Origin: Eumeta japonica
Lineage: Eukaryota > Arthropoda > Insecta > Lepidoptera > Psychidae
Length of the DNA: 64,000 nt
Reading direction: 5' to 3'
Assembly: GCA_005406025.1 (NCBI GenBank)
Contig: BGZK01000530.1
Coordinates: 305,540-369,539 of the forward strand
Below are positions 9,038 to 19,839 of this stretch, piece by piece. The notes under the pieces were generated by a model. The model had not been told where the DNA came from. It was given only the letters and a program-made list of their open reading frames with translations, and made no database searches. The position numbers were made by a program, and so were the translations under genes. Numbering within the stretch: position 1 is the stretch's first letter; every line of letters starts with the position of its first letter.

Positions 9038-11972
9038 ATGAGAAGATATAGAGAAAAACTGAAAAATGATCCCATTAGATATGAAGATTATAAAAAAAAG
9101 ACTTGATCAGAATTAAGCTTAAGAATAAAAAATTACAGAACTATCAGAAAAAGAGAAAGCAGACCAGAGAAAAAGTGGAGAGCAGAAAAAGACAAAAAGA
9201 GAAAAAGACTGAAAGTACAATTAAAGTTATTGAAATTAAGAAACCATCCACTTCTACAGAAGCACCTACCGCCATTAAATGTGTAAACAAAATCATATAC
9301 TTACGATCAGGAAATTACGCCGAACGTACGAAACTGCCATCAGTAAAAACATTTTGCTGCGTAGAAATATAGAAAAAATAAGGAAAACAATGTATCGTAT
9401 GAAGCAAAATTATTCTAAAAAAACTGAAAACCTAGAAGATAAAGTAAATAAAATGAAAGCAAGAGAAGAAGTTATGGAAAGCGCCCTACGTACAGTTTAT
9501 AAATCCAAAAATCAAAGTGGAAAACGTATCCTAAAGAGTGTTGCTAATACTGATATAGTGAAAAGTAATAAATGTAAAACCTACGTTGCAAATCTCTTAG
9601 GATTACACGGTCGTATAAGAGTTCTTCAAAGGATTCGCAAAAGGCAAAGCGATGAAATTAAAGAACATTTAAAATCATTTTTTATTCGAGATGATATAAG
9701 TCGCAGTACAAGTGGGAAGAAAGAATGCAAAACGGTCAATAAAGAAAAATATCAAATTCGTTATCTTACTGATACGTTATTTAATTTGTACCAAATTTAT
9801 AGGAATGAAGGAGGACGGCTAAGTTTCATTACTTTTTATAGACACAAACCGGAATATGTACTGTCACCTACTATTCACAACCGAGATACCTGCTTATGCA
9901 TCAAACACAGCAATATGAATATGCTTTTTTCAAGTTTATTAAGAAACAGAGTTTTCCCCCAAGATATCAAATCCCTAACTGATGTAATTTTGAAAATATC
10001 ATGCGATTTAAATTCGTATGATTGTATGTATGGAAAATGCATAACTTGTAACCAATCAAAATTGACATATGCACTAGAAGGCGATTCATTATCCAAGCGC
10101 GTGTATTGGTATCAATGGGAAAGAGTAGATCACAAATATGAAAAGATGGAAAAAGGAAAAATAATACCAAAAACGACAAAAAAAACAGTGAAGAATCCTA
10201 AACAGAGCACAATTAGAGAATTATTACAAATTTTTGAAAAGAATATAACGTTATTCAAGATTCACATATTTAATTGGAAACACCAACAACTACAGTATAG
10301 AGAAAAAATTGCAAATTTAGGACCGGATGAGGCATTAATACTATGCGATTTTAGTCAAAATTATGAATGTAAATCTTATGAAGAGGTTCAAGCCACCCAT
10401 TTCGGAGCATCAAAACTCAAATAACTTTGCATTGTGGAATGGTTTACTGGGCTTCTGGTTCACAATCATTTTGCTCAGTCTCTGATAGTAAATGTCATGA
10501 GCCAGGTGCTATTTGGGCTCACCTCTTACCCATAATTAATTTTTTACTACAGACAAATCTATCGGTGAAACGCTTACATTTTTTTTCGGATGGACCCAGT
10601 AGCCAATATAGGCAGAAAAAAAATTTCTTTCTATTGCATCATTACACTAAAGTATTGAATATGGATTTATTAACTTGGAACTTTTCTGAAAGCGGGCACG
10701 GAAAAGGCGTAGCGGACGGAATTGGAGGATCTGTTAAAAGAACTCTTGATAAACAAGTGGCATATGGACGAAGTATAACAAATGGTAATGAAGCGTTTGA
10801 GATACTCAAGTCTGTTTCCAAAAGAATTTTTTTTTTTCGTTGAAGAATCCGAAATTCAAATGGTTCAGAGTAATCTTCCTGTTCTATTAAAAGCAATACC
10901 TGGCACGTTGCAGTTGCATCAAGTAGTAGCTTTTCCTGATTTACAATATTTACAACACAGAGTGTTGAGCTGTTTTTGCCAAATTGATAAAGGTGAAGTT
11001 TGTCAATGTTTTGAATTGAAGAAGCACCTTCTTCCTGATTTAACAATAAACAAAATACCGGATAATGTGATTCTATCAACCAGCAACACCTCAAATCTAG
11101 TAGACACTGAAAATATATCTGGTTGTATACCCCATGATTCTAATTCAGTCGATTTAACACAGATTCCATCCCATGATTCCATTTCAGTTAACGAAATGCC
11201 CGGTAATGTAATTCCTATTCCATCAACCAGCAACACCTCAAATTTAGTAGACACTGAGAATTTAGCTAGTTGTATATTACCCCGTGATTCCACTTTAGTC
11301 GATTTAATACAGGTCCCACCCCATGATACTATTACAGTAGATTTGACACAGATACCAGACGTATCGAATATATATAAAACACAGGAAAATTACGACGAGT
11401 TAGGAGATCTCTATAATTTTGAAAACATATCTGAATTAGCAGACACAGATATACCAGATTTGTCCATGTTACTTTTTAATGAATCTTGTCCTAAATTTTG
11501 TGAACGTGTAGCAAAAAATGATTGTATAGAAACATCAATAACTAACTCTCCATCCAATTCAACTTCTTTAACAGAGAAAAGGCATGAAGAGATAACTCCT
11601 TTAATTTCGTTGAACGCCGGAGAAATGGAAGTAAGCGTGCAAACTAATTTAAGTGATGAAAGTAATGGTGCGCAAAATACTTGTACAATATAACAAGTAA
11701 GAGGCAATCTTTTCTACGTACAAGACAAATGAACTAAAAAGATACGAATTGCTGATAATAAAGAAAATAAAGCTCGAAATGATAATCCTTCTATCAAAAC
11801 AGTTATATCGCGAAATTTAGAGTGCTTTGCATGTAAGAAAAAAGTAAAATTCACGACGGCAGGGATTTGTAAATGTATGGCATGTAAGATGTGGTTTTGT
11901 CTTACGTGCACTGAAGGCCAAAACTCTTTTGATTATTTATGTTGCAGATGCCTTGGTGAAGAATATTTTTAA
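9038..11972 (+). pseudogene. DDE-type transposase of the 5.65-kb transposon (frameshifted)
   Basis: The reading starts near ATG 9038 (MRRYREKLKNDPIRYEDY) and needs shifts near 9100, 9275, 10410 (one lost base in GASK-TQITLH) and 10830 (T-run slip). Visible parts in order: a basic N-terminus; a coiled K/E-rich segment; a zinc-type cluster CLCIKH...CMYGKCITC (about 9890-10050); a catalytic-like core with ILCDFSQNY, FFSDGPSSQYRQKK and NFSESGHGKG.ADGIGG (D, D, E with about 32 residues between the last two); an acidic tail with a 49-residue tandem duplication; and, beyond stops at 11691 and 11733, a same-frame C-terminal cysteine domain CFACKKK...CKCMACK.WFCLTC...CCRC ending at 11972. It is certainly transposase-like; Sola-type is my best guess. 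Confidence 0.72.
11075..11368 (+). repeat. 147-bp in-frame tandem duplication in the transposase tail
   Basis: ATCAACCAGCAACACCTCAA occurs at 11075 and again at 11222, an offset of 147 bp or 49 codons. The encoded units read STSNTSNLVDTENxxxC, then DSxxVDLxQxPxHD. The reading frame is kept, so the duplication probably arose while the gene was functional. Confidence 0.75.
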
Positions 11973-12004
11973 GTTAATATTTTGATTGATCTCATTTTTC
12001 TTGT

Positions 12005-12470
12005 CATGTCAGTTACGGAATGGGCAATCCAGTAACGGAATTTAAATAAGTCTTGTGTGACCTAGTCTTAAGATTTGCATTCCGTGACTGAGATATTCCG
12101 TTCCGTGACTGTCCTACTAGATTTATTTTTCATTTATTTTTTTTCTATTATAAAGTATTATTGAATGTTATTTCATTGTTAATGTTTAATACGACTACAA
12201 AATTTGTATTTTTTTAAAATTTGAATATAATTACTACGTAGTACCTTAATTATAAAAAAACATAAATAATGTTCCTATTTCTCCAAAGAGTAACGTAATG
12301 GAAATAAATAACGTTGATTTTAGTGTTTGTTACAGTTAATTATAGTTTTATTTTTTTATTATAAAGATTTTAAGTTGTCATTAAAGACACACTACTTGAA
12401 AAATACTGTTTTTGTTTTATTTTATTATTATGATTAAGAACTTTTGGTCACGGAATGGAGTAGGGTTTGC
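12005..12470 (+). repeat. Subterminal GTnACGGAAT motifs of the transposon
   Basis: AGTTACGGAATGGGC, CAGTAACGGAATTT, GCATTCCGTGACTG, TTCCGTTCCGTGACTG and GGTCACGGAATGG appear in the last 650 bp in both orientations. Related words, such as CGTTTCGGAATGGAAC near 7806, occur in the left part. They are likely transposase-binding subterminal repeats (inference). Confidence 0.5.
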
Positions 12471-12624
12471 GGCCTCGTTGGATTAAAACAGCTATATTTC
12501 AGTAAATAAAGCGTAACCGCAACTATTTCTGTTGTTTCTATATAGTTAATTAAATACGAAATCAATATTTCTAAAAAAAAAACTACTTTTATGACCTTAA
12601 TTTTAAAAATCATATTTTTGGCAG

Positions 12625-12649
12625 TGTACGCTTTCTGTGAAAATGACTC
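12625..12649 (-). repeat. Right terminal inverted repeat of the 5.65-kb transposon
   Basis: TGTGAAAATGACTC ends at 12649 and mirrors the left end. TAAT follows at 12650-12653. Confidence 0.8.
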
Positions 12650-12836
12650 TAATGCGGCACTGGTATAAGCAAAAATGCGATTTTTGTATGAGTAAAACGT
12701 TATAAGTCACGTTAACAAGATGGTAATGTTAATAGTATATGTGAAAAGCTTTTTGTGTATGAGAAAATTCAAATTTTAAAATCAATTAATTTGCAACTTT
12801 AATTGCAAATTAAATTTTGCAACTCAAATGTGAACA

Positions 12837-12890
12837 TATATATACACACAGGCATGCACGCATGCACGCATGCATATACATATATTTCTT
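12837..12890. repeat. TATACACA/GCATGCAC microsatellite
   Basis: Alternating purine-pyrimidine sequence with GCATGCACGCATGCACGCAT in the middle. Simple repeat. Confidence 0.7.
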
Positions 12891-13124
12891 AAATTTCGTA
12901 ACTCAAGTGTGAATATGTGCATTGACTTTTATTTCAAATTGGGGCTTGCGCAGCCCATCATATTGTTGTCTGGTTGCCGAAAGATGTGAAACCAGACTAA
13001 TGTCAATGATTCTAATTTACAAATTATGATATTTAAATTTTTAATAATGATCAATTTAAAAATCCCCAAAAAATCCACTATTATAAATAGTATTAAGTTA
13101 CACCTTTTTTATTTGTTTATAAGC

Positions 13125-13400
13125 TCACGCCTATTTACCAGAAGAATAAACAGAGACATCAGATCTCCAAATGGTACGATTTTTGCATATTTCTCGTGCT
13201 TCACTGACATCCATCATTCATTTGATTATAACTCGGGCGTTAAACATTTGGCCCTACTCTTGCATGCCACCACTGGTCTTGTACAAGGAACGCTAGGATG
13301 CTCTTAGCTTTCCTCTGTATGACTTTTCGTTCTATAGATTTCTTTCGTCGGTCTGTTTTCATTCTTCCTCTTCAGGTGGCCAAGCTAATGCCATTATAAA
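13125..13400 (-). pseudogene. LINE 3'-terminal ORF fragment (copy 2 of 3)
   Basis: Read on the minus strand it gives LGHLKRKNENRPTKEIYRTK, then after frameshifts MMDVSEAREICKNRT and WRSDVSVYSSG. This is the same non-LTR retrotransposon tail as at 4690-4965 and 32875-33590. The apparent plus-strand ORF over it is a shadow. Dead fragment. Confidence 0.6.
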
Positions 13401-14280
13401 TTTTAGAGGATAGTAAAAATCGCACAATTTAATATATTTATTATAGTCAATCGAATTTTTTTAATACCGGTGGATAAATATTAAGTGGACAGTGACAAAT
13501 TTAGTATAAAGCGAATCAGAAAATTAACATAATGTACTATTTCCAACTAAGAACTATTCTTGTTAAATCCAAGACCTGTATTTTCCTTAGGTTTCTCCAA
13601 TTTCCACTACGGCGTCAGTTCCGTGTCATTATATAGGCTGTTCTAGATTTTGTACGCACAATATCGCAACAAACCATAAATAGAGAGTGAAAAGGGTACA
13701 AAGAATTCGCCTGAGTGTCCGCACAGTACACATATGTAGGCTCGCAAGCTCCCGCACACCCTTTCTTGTTCTTTGCATTTGACGTTTATTTTAATTTTTA
13801 GCGCTACAAGTATCCATAGACAAAAACACATATCCATTACATTTTTTTAGTTATCGAGGAAAATAGAAAGGAAATATGTAACAATTATAACATAGATATG
13901 TATATTGAAAAATAAAAATGTGCATAATATAACAATTATCTAAAACATTCAACAATACTATTAAACCAAAAGAAAATAGGATCACATAATATTATTGAAT
14001 ACTTCTCATTCATGAAACTGATAAAAATTGTACTATTTCATTTCCTCACTGTGTCCCCAGGGTCGTATTATATTTCATTTTTGTCAGTATAAAAGGATTT
14101 AGTAATTTAAAATTGAAAATAGAATGTCTAAAGGTTTTTCTATGTAACCGATATCTGTAGTTAATGTAACTATGTAATATGCAAATTCCCTTCGGGTCCA
14201 ACAGCACTATTTTAATACCCTGTAGAAATATGAATTTGTATTTCTACACAAAATATATAAAATTATAAAATAAAAACATT
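13401..14280. other. Intron sequence, nothing recognised
   Basis: AT-rich with a less AT-rich patch near 13600-13800. No supported gene or repeat. Confidence 0.5.
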
Positions 14281-14324
14281 TTGAGACAATTTTCATTTAA
14301 CCAAATTAAGCAGAGCATTCTTAT

Positions 14325-15063
14325 AATGAAGAACTTAAAAGAACCAATTTCAGTGGGTTTAAAACTAAATGAAACTAAGACAAAGATGCTAGTCAGAGAT
14401 CCAATCAACAAGAGCATATCCAAACAAACACAGGAAATAAATGGAGTCCTAATCACTCCCGTGGACACCATTAAATATCTGGGTACGTACCTGACCTCAG
14501 AGCTGAGTCGAAGAGACAAGATAAAGGCAAGATGTAAACAGGCAATACGCAATGCGAAAGGTCTCATTCCCTTCATCAAGAAGACCAAAATGCACTGGAA
14601 AATCGCCAAGTTAATTTACAAAATGGTAATTTCTCCCTCCATGACATACGGTCTGAACGCAGTAGCATTAACCAAATCAAATAGAACAAGACTGAGACAG
14701 TATGAAAGAGAGATTCTGAAAGATATGTTACAAGCCGCAAGAAATCAACCTAACTGAAAACACAAGAAATCCTCGAAGGAAAAACAATCACCCAAATCAT
14801 CAAGTCATCTACTAAGAAGAGACCAACCCCACATACTTAACTCTGCTCTAAGATATACTACAACAGAGAGAAAAGTTGGACGTCCTATTTATACATGGGA
14901 AGATTCGCTTCGACAAGATCTCAATTATCACAATAGGAACCAAGAGGAATGGGACACATTATCTCAGAACAAAATGGAAATTAAAAAAGCCGCGGATGAA
15001 CTATACCAACTCCCAGAAACGGACACCGAAAGCTCTGCACCGAGTGAAGAAAATGAAGAATAG
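14325..15063 (+). pseudogene. LINE reverse transcriptase C-terminal part (truncated, frameshifted)
   Basis: The frame opens directly after the 5' insertion border: LKEPISVGLKLNETKTK is the GLxLNxxKTK motif after the YADD box (the box itself is lost to truncation). Next come VDTIKYLGTYLTSE, a basic helix region, and the thumb SPSMTYGLNAVALTKSN. A stop/frameshift near 14755 breaks the frame. It continues as ERKVGRPIYTWEDSLRQDL...NRNQEEW up to a stop at 15061-15063, the GRP-W-D tail typical of RTE/R4-like and related LINE proteins. Without the RT core and endonuclease it cannot act by itself. Confidence 0.75.
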
Positions 15064-15462
15064 AAGACTAACGGGAAAAACAAACTAACTTCAGATTTCT
15101 TATACATACAAACGCTACTACAATGGGAACCAAGAAGAACAAAGCAAATTAAAGATTAGGAAGGTTGTGGACGAACTATACCAACTCTCTAGCACTAGCT
15201 ACTAGCACCAAAAGTTTATCTAAGCAAAGAGAATGAAGTATGAAGATTAACTGAAGAAACAAACTTTAAGAAAAAAGGCTATCTTAGAACACACATGACT
15301 TATCACAACAAATACTAAAGGGAATAGGCCACATTAGCAATGAGCAACGTAGAAACTAAAAGATTACGGATGAACCACACCAACATCCAGAAGCAAACAC
15401 TGAAAGCTCTACACCAAGCAAAGAAAACGGAGAACGGAAGACAAATGGAAGAAACTTGCCCT
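14927..15462 (+). repeat. Three degenerate ~187-bp tandem copies of the LINE ORF tail
   Basis: Units start near 14927, 15113 and 15301 (spacing 186 and 188 bp). Each has a version of CACAATAGGAACCAAGAGGA, GATGAACTATACCAACTCCC, CGAAAGCTCTGCACC and GAAGAAACAAACT. Copies 2 and 3 are diverged and carry stops. Only copy 1 is in frame with the protein. Confidence 0.7.
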
Positions 15463-15670
15463 TTCCTACTGTATTTATTGACACATTATAGTATCTATTA
15501 CCCATCCTTAATCCAGTTTCTGGCTAAAGGTTGCACGAATACCGGCTCGCTCTACAAACTCCCGTCACTCCTAATCCAGAATGGAATCTACACTCCCCCC
15601 GATATTTACGCTCCCTTCGGTGTATCGGGACTTGTCCCTTTCAGTCATTGCGACTGGCTGAAGGTCGAGC

Positions 15671-15689
15671 GATGATGATGATGATGATG
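15671..15689 (+). repeat. (GAT)n tail of the LINE
   Basis: GATGATGATGATGATGATG directly before the 3' copy of the target duplication. It serves as the 3' tail of the element. Confidence 0.85.
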
Positions 15690-15719
15690 ATTAAGCAGAG
15701 CATTCTTTAATTTTTTCTT

Positions 15720-16025
15720 AGCATTTTAGAGGGCCAAACGAGCTTGCGAGCCACTAGAGAGCAGACTGTCACCGCCGCCCATGAACACTCGCAACACTAG
15801 GGGAGTCACCAGTGCGCTGCTAATTCCTATCCATGAAATTAGGATGTACGATAGTGGGAGGAGTACGGTGATAAAGGGCCAATGGAAGGATGGGAGGGGA
15901 AATGGGTGATAGAGTTGGAGTGGGGCTATGAAGGGGAAAGTTGGCCACCGGAACTCTCAGCCAAGTTAAACACATCAAGGCTAAGCCGTATCGATTATGA
16001 CATATCACTGCAGTCGCTTCTATAC
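15720..16025 (+). repeat. Lepidopteran-type dispersed repeat (CACCGCCGCCCATGAACACT family)
   Basis: Contains CCAAACGAGCTTGCGAGCC, CACCGCCGCCCATGAACACT, CGCAACACTAGGGGAGTCAC and AGTGCGCTGC, then a G-rich stretch and GGCCACCGGAACTCTCA. I know this order from a repeat widespread in moths and butterflies. A reverse copy is at 19390-19720. ORFs over it are not genes. Confidence 0.6.
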
Positions 16026-16329
16026 GCATTTCTACACTTTGTGAACACAGATGCTAAATACCGTGTTATGATGTGGCAATGTTTGGATCACATAAATATG
16101 TAGAAAGTTTGAGAATTATGCTCATCTTGAGATACGATGCTCGTAATGAGCATTATTTTAAGACAAGAGTATTATTAAAATCAATTGCTTAAATAACGAA
16201 TATTGTGTGTCATTAATACATGACTAATTAAGTACAGATTCATTTTCATGAAATTTCAAAGTATTTGTAAAACAGATTTTATATTTATTATAACCACATA
16301 AACCTAACAGTTTTTTGTACTATAGTAAT

Positions 16330-16515
16330 TATCGGAAGTTTCCGTTACTCCAACTGAATTTTAGGGGTATATTATCACATTTGGAATGTAGAAAACGATT
16401 TCTCGTCGCTTTTGGTGCCCGGGCTAATAGTATGCGAGCAGAGCAACGTTCTTTGATCACAATCTACTCCACCGTTTCGGAGATTAGCCCGAACAAACAC
16501 ACAAATGTTTAATTT
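16330..16515 (+). repeat. Dispersed repeat tail (GGAGATTAGCCCGAACAAACA)
   Basis: CGTTTCGGAGATTAGCCCGA at 16472-16491 followed by ACAAACACACAAA is a common lepidopteran repeat end. The 65-codon ORF here has no domain. It is related in reverse orientation to the TGTTTGTTTG repeat at 7850. Confidence 0.5.
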
Positions 16516-17635
16516 ACATAAATTTTGTTCGTATTAATGTTGGATCGTTTACTGATGCTGAAGCACATTTTAAAAAGTTTAATAACCCTTTTATGAATTC
16601 ATAGCAACAAACAAAGTGCGAAAATCGAAGATAATGTTTTTGTAAAGCACATTATTACATTTTTTTATAAGCATGGAAAAAGCATACAACTTTTATCAGG
16701 GACGTGCTTGTCGATTATATTCCTACCCTTTTTGTATCATGGAGACGTCACAAGGAAAACAAGTCCAAGTAGAAAGGAACATGTTCCTATTTCATCGCTC
16801 CCTCTATACTATCTTTCAGCAAAAACCCCATAGGTATGGGACAACCACACAAGTTCCCTAAAGCGTCCGATTGGCTGTAAACTAAGGGGTATCTTTGGCT
16901 AACTGCTACGTTTTTTTCATACGCGTTTAGCATTTCATTTGATATTTTATGTTAATAGTCCAATATAAGATATAAGATGTGGATTTTATATGAATTATAA
17001 AATATTAAACTTAAGAAATAAATTTAAGAACGTGACTGAGATTTTCGACGTACCAATTTTTAAGGTTTTTGCATCACCCTATTATTAAAGTGATTCTAAA
17101 AATTTTTTCAGTGTTATTCTAGAATAAAATGTAATATATTGTATTATACGCGCACTATAATTTACAGAAGTAATTGGATACCGTTATCGCTTAGTCGCGT
17201 TTTAAATTTTCCATGTGTGTAATTGTTTATGACGCTTGATAAAAAAATGTTAACAGAAAATCAAAATCGTGATCCACCAGTACAAATCCTTTTAGTCTTA
17301 TAGAAACGTGTACTGAACATCAACACAAAAACGTTATGAATCGACCATTAGTTAATCAGCGCTCCAGCTTTCAATCGTCCTCAATAAATCCAGATTTATG
17401 CGGCATTGAGAGCCAGAAAATAGCTCGTATGATTACGAAAAATTGTTATATTCCAATTATCCGGTGTCTTGCGATCGTCTTAGGTCGTTGGCAATAATCC
17501 GATTTTTCCAATTATCGAGCGATATAATATATATATTTCATAATTGCATACCTGTTATACGTTGAATATGTTCAACAAAATTAATCTCGAAATCTCTACA
17601 TTTCAATCTACAAAATAACCTCGTAAATTATTCAG
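16516..17635. other. Intron sequence, nothing certain
   Basis: No gene recognised. A 14-bp palindrome AGGAACATGTTCCT lies at about 16776-16789. AT-rich otherwise. Confidence 0.5.
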
Positions 17636-17639
17636 AGTT

Positions 17640-17960
17640 GCACGCCATTCGCGAGTGTGGCCGTAATATTTAGATTATACGAAAAGGAATGGAATGAAAT
17701 GGCCGGAGCGGTGCGGGCGGCGGGCGCGGGTGCGGGCGCGGGCGGTCGGCGGCGGGCGGCGGGCGGCTGATTGAAACCGATTTCGCCTGATGACTTACTC
17801 GAATGGCAGCACGGTGACGAGTGCGCGCACAAGGATGCGTCGGCGATGTCGATCGTACCGCGCGCACGACCGCGACTTCGGCCGTGCAGCCTCCAAATCT
17901 AACACTTTTGGGCTTAGCTGAGGTTAGAGAAATAAAGGAGCTTTTAATACTTATTTTCAT
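17640..17960 (+). promoter_or_regulatory. Very GC-rich island with TGATTGAA, candidate enhancer
   Basis: 17700-17767 is almost pure G/C (GCGGGCGGCGGGCGCGG repeats) and ends in GGCGGCTGATTGAAACCG, with TGATTGAA at 17768-17775. Just upstream GGAATGGAATG (17686-17696) gives two overlapping TEAD/Scalloped-type words. CpG-rich sequence goes on to about 17890. ORFs on the minus strand (66 and 96 codons) are GC by-products. Regulatory role inferred. Confidence 0.4.
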
Positions 17961-18082
17961 ATTTATCTTGTATTAGTGATCCCTATTATACAATTTTTCA
18001 AGGGGGATTGCAAATTAAATTGGACCTTATAAAAATCACCGGTCAGCATTGATTAGGGGTAGCCTAGAACCGTAAATAGGAA

Positions 18083-18276
18083 AGATCTGTGAGAATCTAT
18101 ACCTACAGTAGGAGATCTGGGAGAATCTATAATCTATACCTACAGTAGTAGATCTGTGAGAATCTATACCTACGGTAGGAGATCTATGAGAATCTATACC
18201 TACAATAGGAGATCTGGGAGAATCTATACCTACAGTAGGAGATCTGGGAGAATCTATACCTATCTATACCTACAGT
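18083..18276 (+). repeat. 30-bp minisatellite, six units
   Basis: AGATCTGKGAGAATCTATAC plus CTACAGTAGG repeats with unit starts at 18083, 18113, 18150, 18180, 18210 and 18240. Units two and six have a small CTATAC-type insertion. Confidence 0.9.
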
Positions 18277-19389
18277 GATCAGCCCACGTCTCAAGCGAAC
18301 GAACAGAAACGCGCGAATTTTATAATAAACAAAATTCCATCTGTTTGTCCTTCACATGTGATATCTACGCTCTTCCTTCTATTAGATCCTGTAAATTTGG
18401 GTACCTAAAGTTTTGTCAATATGATATAGCGTATACGTTAGAAAGAGAATTTTTGACTGTACAACTGGATTTTTTGTAAATGAGAACGACGAACGCAAGT
18501 ATTCCAAACTGAGCAGAATTGATACTAATTTAAAGTGTTAGTGCTACCTTACTGGTACCACATTGGCCTGCTTCGTGTATCTGACCTAATACATAAGTTT
18601 ATGCTTATAGAATATTAAAAGTTTTTATCTAGAAATTTTATTTTTACTAAAACTGTCAGAATTTAAAAAAAAAACAGCCTTCTTAATACTTCTTAATACC
18701 ATATCTAGTCTATGAAATTTACCGAATATCATTTATAAAATATTTAATCTACCAAAAAATTAGTCAATTACATAAATAATAAATGAAGTACTAATGAAAA
18801 TATTAATGTTTCAATGAATTAATTAGTATAAAGTAAAAAGTGCTATATATATAACTAAATTCTAACAGCAAAAGCTCGTAATTCCTTCAGTGCGTCGCTT
18901 TTTGCTACTTAGCTGAGGGCTTGAGGAAATATTGCCTTCTTTTATTCGAGGACAATATATTGTCTTTAAGATGTGTTTCGCAGAAAACTTTTGCCATGCG
19001 AATTTAACACGTATGTCTTTTGGTTGTGTTACAAATTTTCGTACTTAACTGGTAGTAAAATTCCACAAATAAATAAACATTAAATCGTTTCATTAATTTG
19101 ATTGTTAAGTGAGGTTAGTAAAAGTTTTTTTTTTGATTTCAGTAACAAATGTTGCCGTTTGGAAAGTTAAACAAACCTTTTTCGATTTTTTTTTTCTAAA
19201 GATCAATAAAAAACATATATATGGTGGATGGATAGGAGCGGTGATGTGACGTCGAAAATTTAGAAGACTCATAGGCACAGTGCTTTACTACGCCCAAAAC
19301 AAACGTATTAATTTTTAGAAAAATATGACATAAAATTGCCATTTATTGTGGTAGAACCATGCTATGGTCAACTTAGTTGTAGCATAAAC
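18277..19389. other. AT-rich intron sequence, nothing recognised
   Basis: No supported gene, repeat or site was seen. Confidence 0.5.
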
Positions 19390-19720
19390 AAGTGGAGCGA
19401 CTCGATCAGTGCTATATCACACTCTTGCACAATACAGACGTGAAATATACTGATTTTCACGCCTGTATTTCACTCACTGGACGAAATGGAAAACGAAAAT
19501 GTTTCCGTCATCGCATTTCCTCCAGTGAGGGAGAGCTCCGTTGGTCCACTGTTACTCCATCACCCCACTATTTTCCTCCATGAGATATTCTATTACGAAT
19601 ATATATTCCTGCCCAAGAGATCGGCAACGAACTGGTGACTTCTCCGAATTTGCGAATGTCTATGGGCAGTGGTGACCACCTGTCCTTCGGTCTAGCATGC
19701 GAGCCATGCTTATCTCTATA
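19390..19720 (-). repeat. Lepidopteran-type dispersed repeat, reverse copy
   Basis: GAACTGGTGACTTCTCCGAA, TTGCGAATGTCTATGGGCAG and TGGTGACCACCTGTCC mirror the 15720-16025 repeat. Upstream, AATACAGACGTGAAAT and ATTTTCACGCCTGTATT form an imperfect hairpin at about 19432-19469, followed by CACTCACTGGACGAAATGG and a related CATTTCCTCCAGTGAGGGAG. Confidence 0.55.
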
Positions 19721-19839
19721 TGCACAGTTTTATATTTCTTAAAAGTCATATGATTCTTATATTCACTCTTTAAAACATAAATCAATTTTCGTTTTTGTAG
19801 ATTACTGTTTTTTAAGTGCGGCCTATGTGAACCAAGTAC

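Larger units (their letters stand above)
7002..12649 (+). mobile_element. Complete-length DNA transposon with TIRs and TAAT target duplication
   Basis: The left end GAGTCATTTTCACA at 7002 is repeated in reverse complement at 12649, and a shared GTACA follows a few bases further in. TAAT flanks both ends (6998-7001 and 12650-12653), fitting a 4-bp target duplication. Inside are a 5' exon with a GTAAGT donor, a small cysteine-rich ORF, a MITE insertion and a frameshifted DDE-type transposase. Subterminal motifs such as GTTACGGAATGG and TTCCGTGACTG recur near both ends. The transposase resembles uncharacterised insect and cnidarian transposase-like proteins. The 4-bp duplication would fit the Sola group, but I am not certain of the superfamily. 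Confidence 0.8.
14323..15689 (+). mobile_element. 5'-truncated LINE insertion with 18-bp target duplication
   Basis: ATTAAGCAGAGCATTCTT at 14305-14322 is repeated exactly at 15690-15707, marking the two insertion borders. The insert ends in a (GAT)n tail at 15671-15689. It encodes the C-terminal part of a reverse transcriptase ORF, followed by a tandemly triplicated tail and a 3' UTR. The perfect duplication shows integration by target-primed reverse transcription and a fairly recent date. Confidence 0.85.

Noticed and set aside
10642..11707. Minus-strand ORFs of 96-150 codons
   Set aside because: Antisense shadows of the frameshifted transposase at 9038-11972.
14244..14609. 121-codon minus ORF
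   Set aside because: Antisense shadow of the LINE reverse transcriptase.
16776..16789. AGGAACATGTTCCT palindrome as a p53- or steroid-receptor-type site
   Set aside because: A single 14-bp palindrome is expected by chance in 64 kb; no supporting context.
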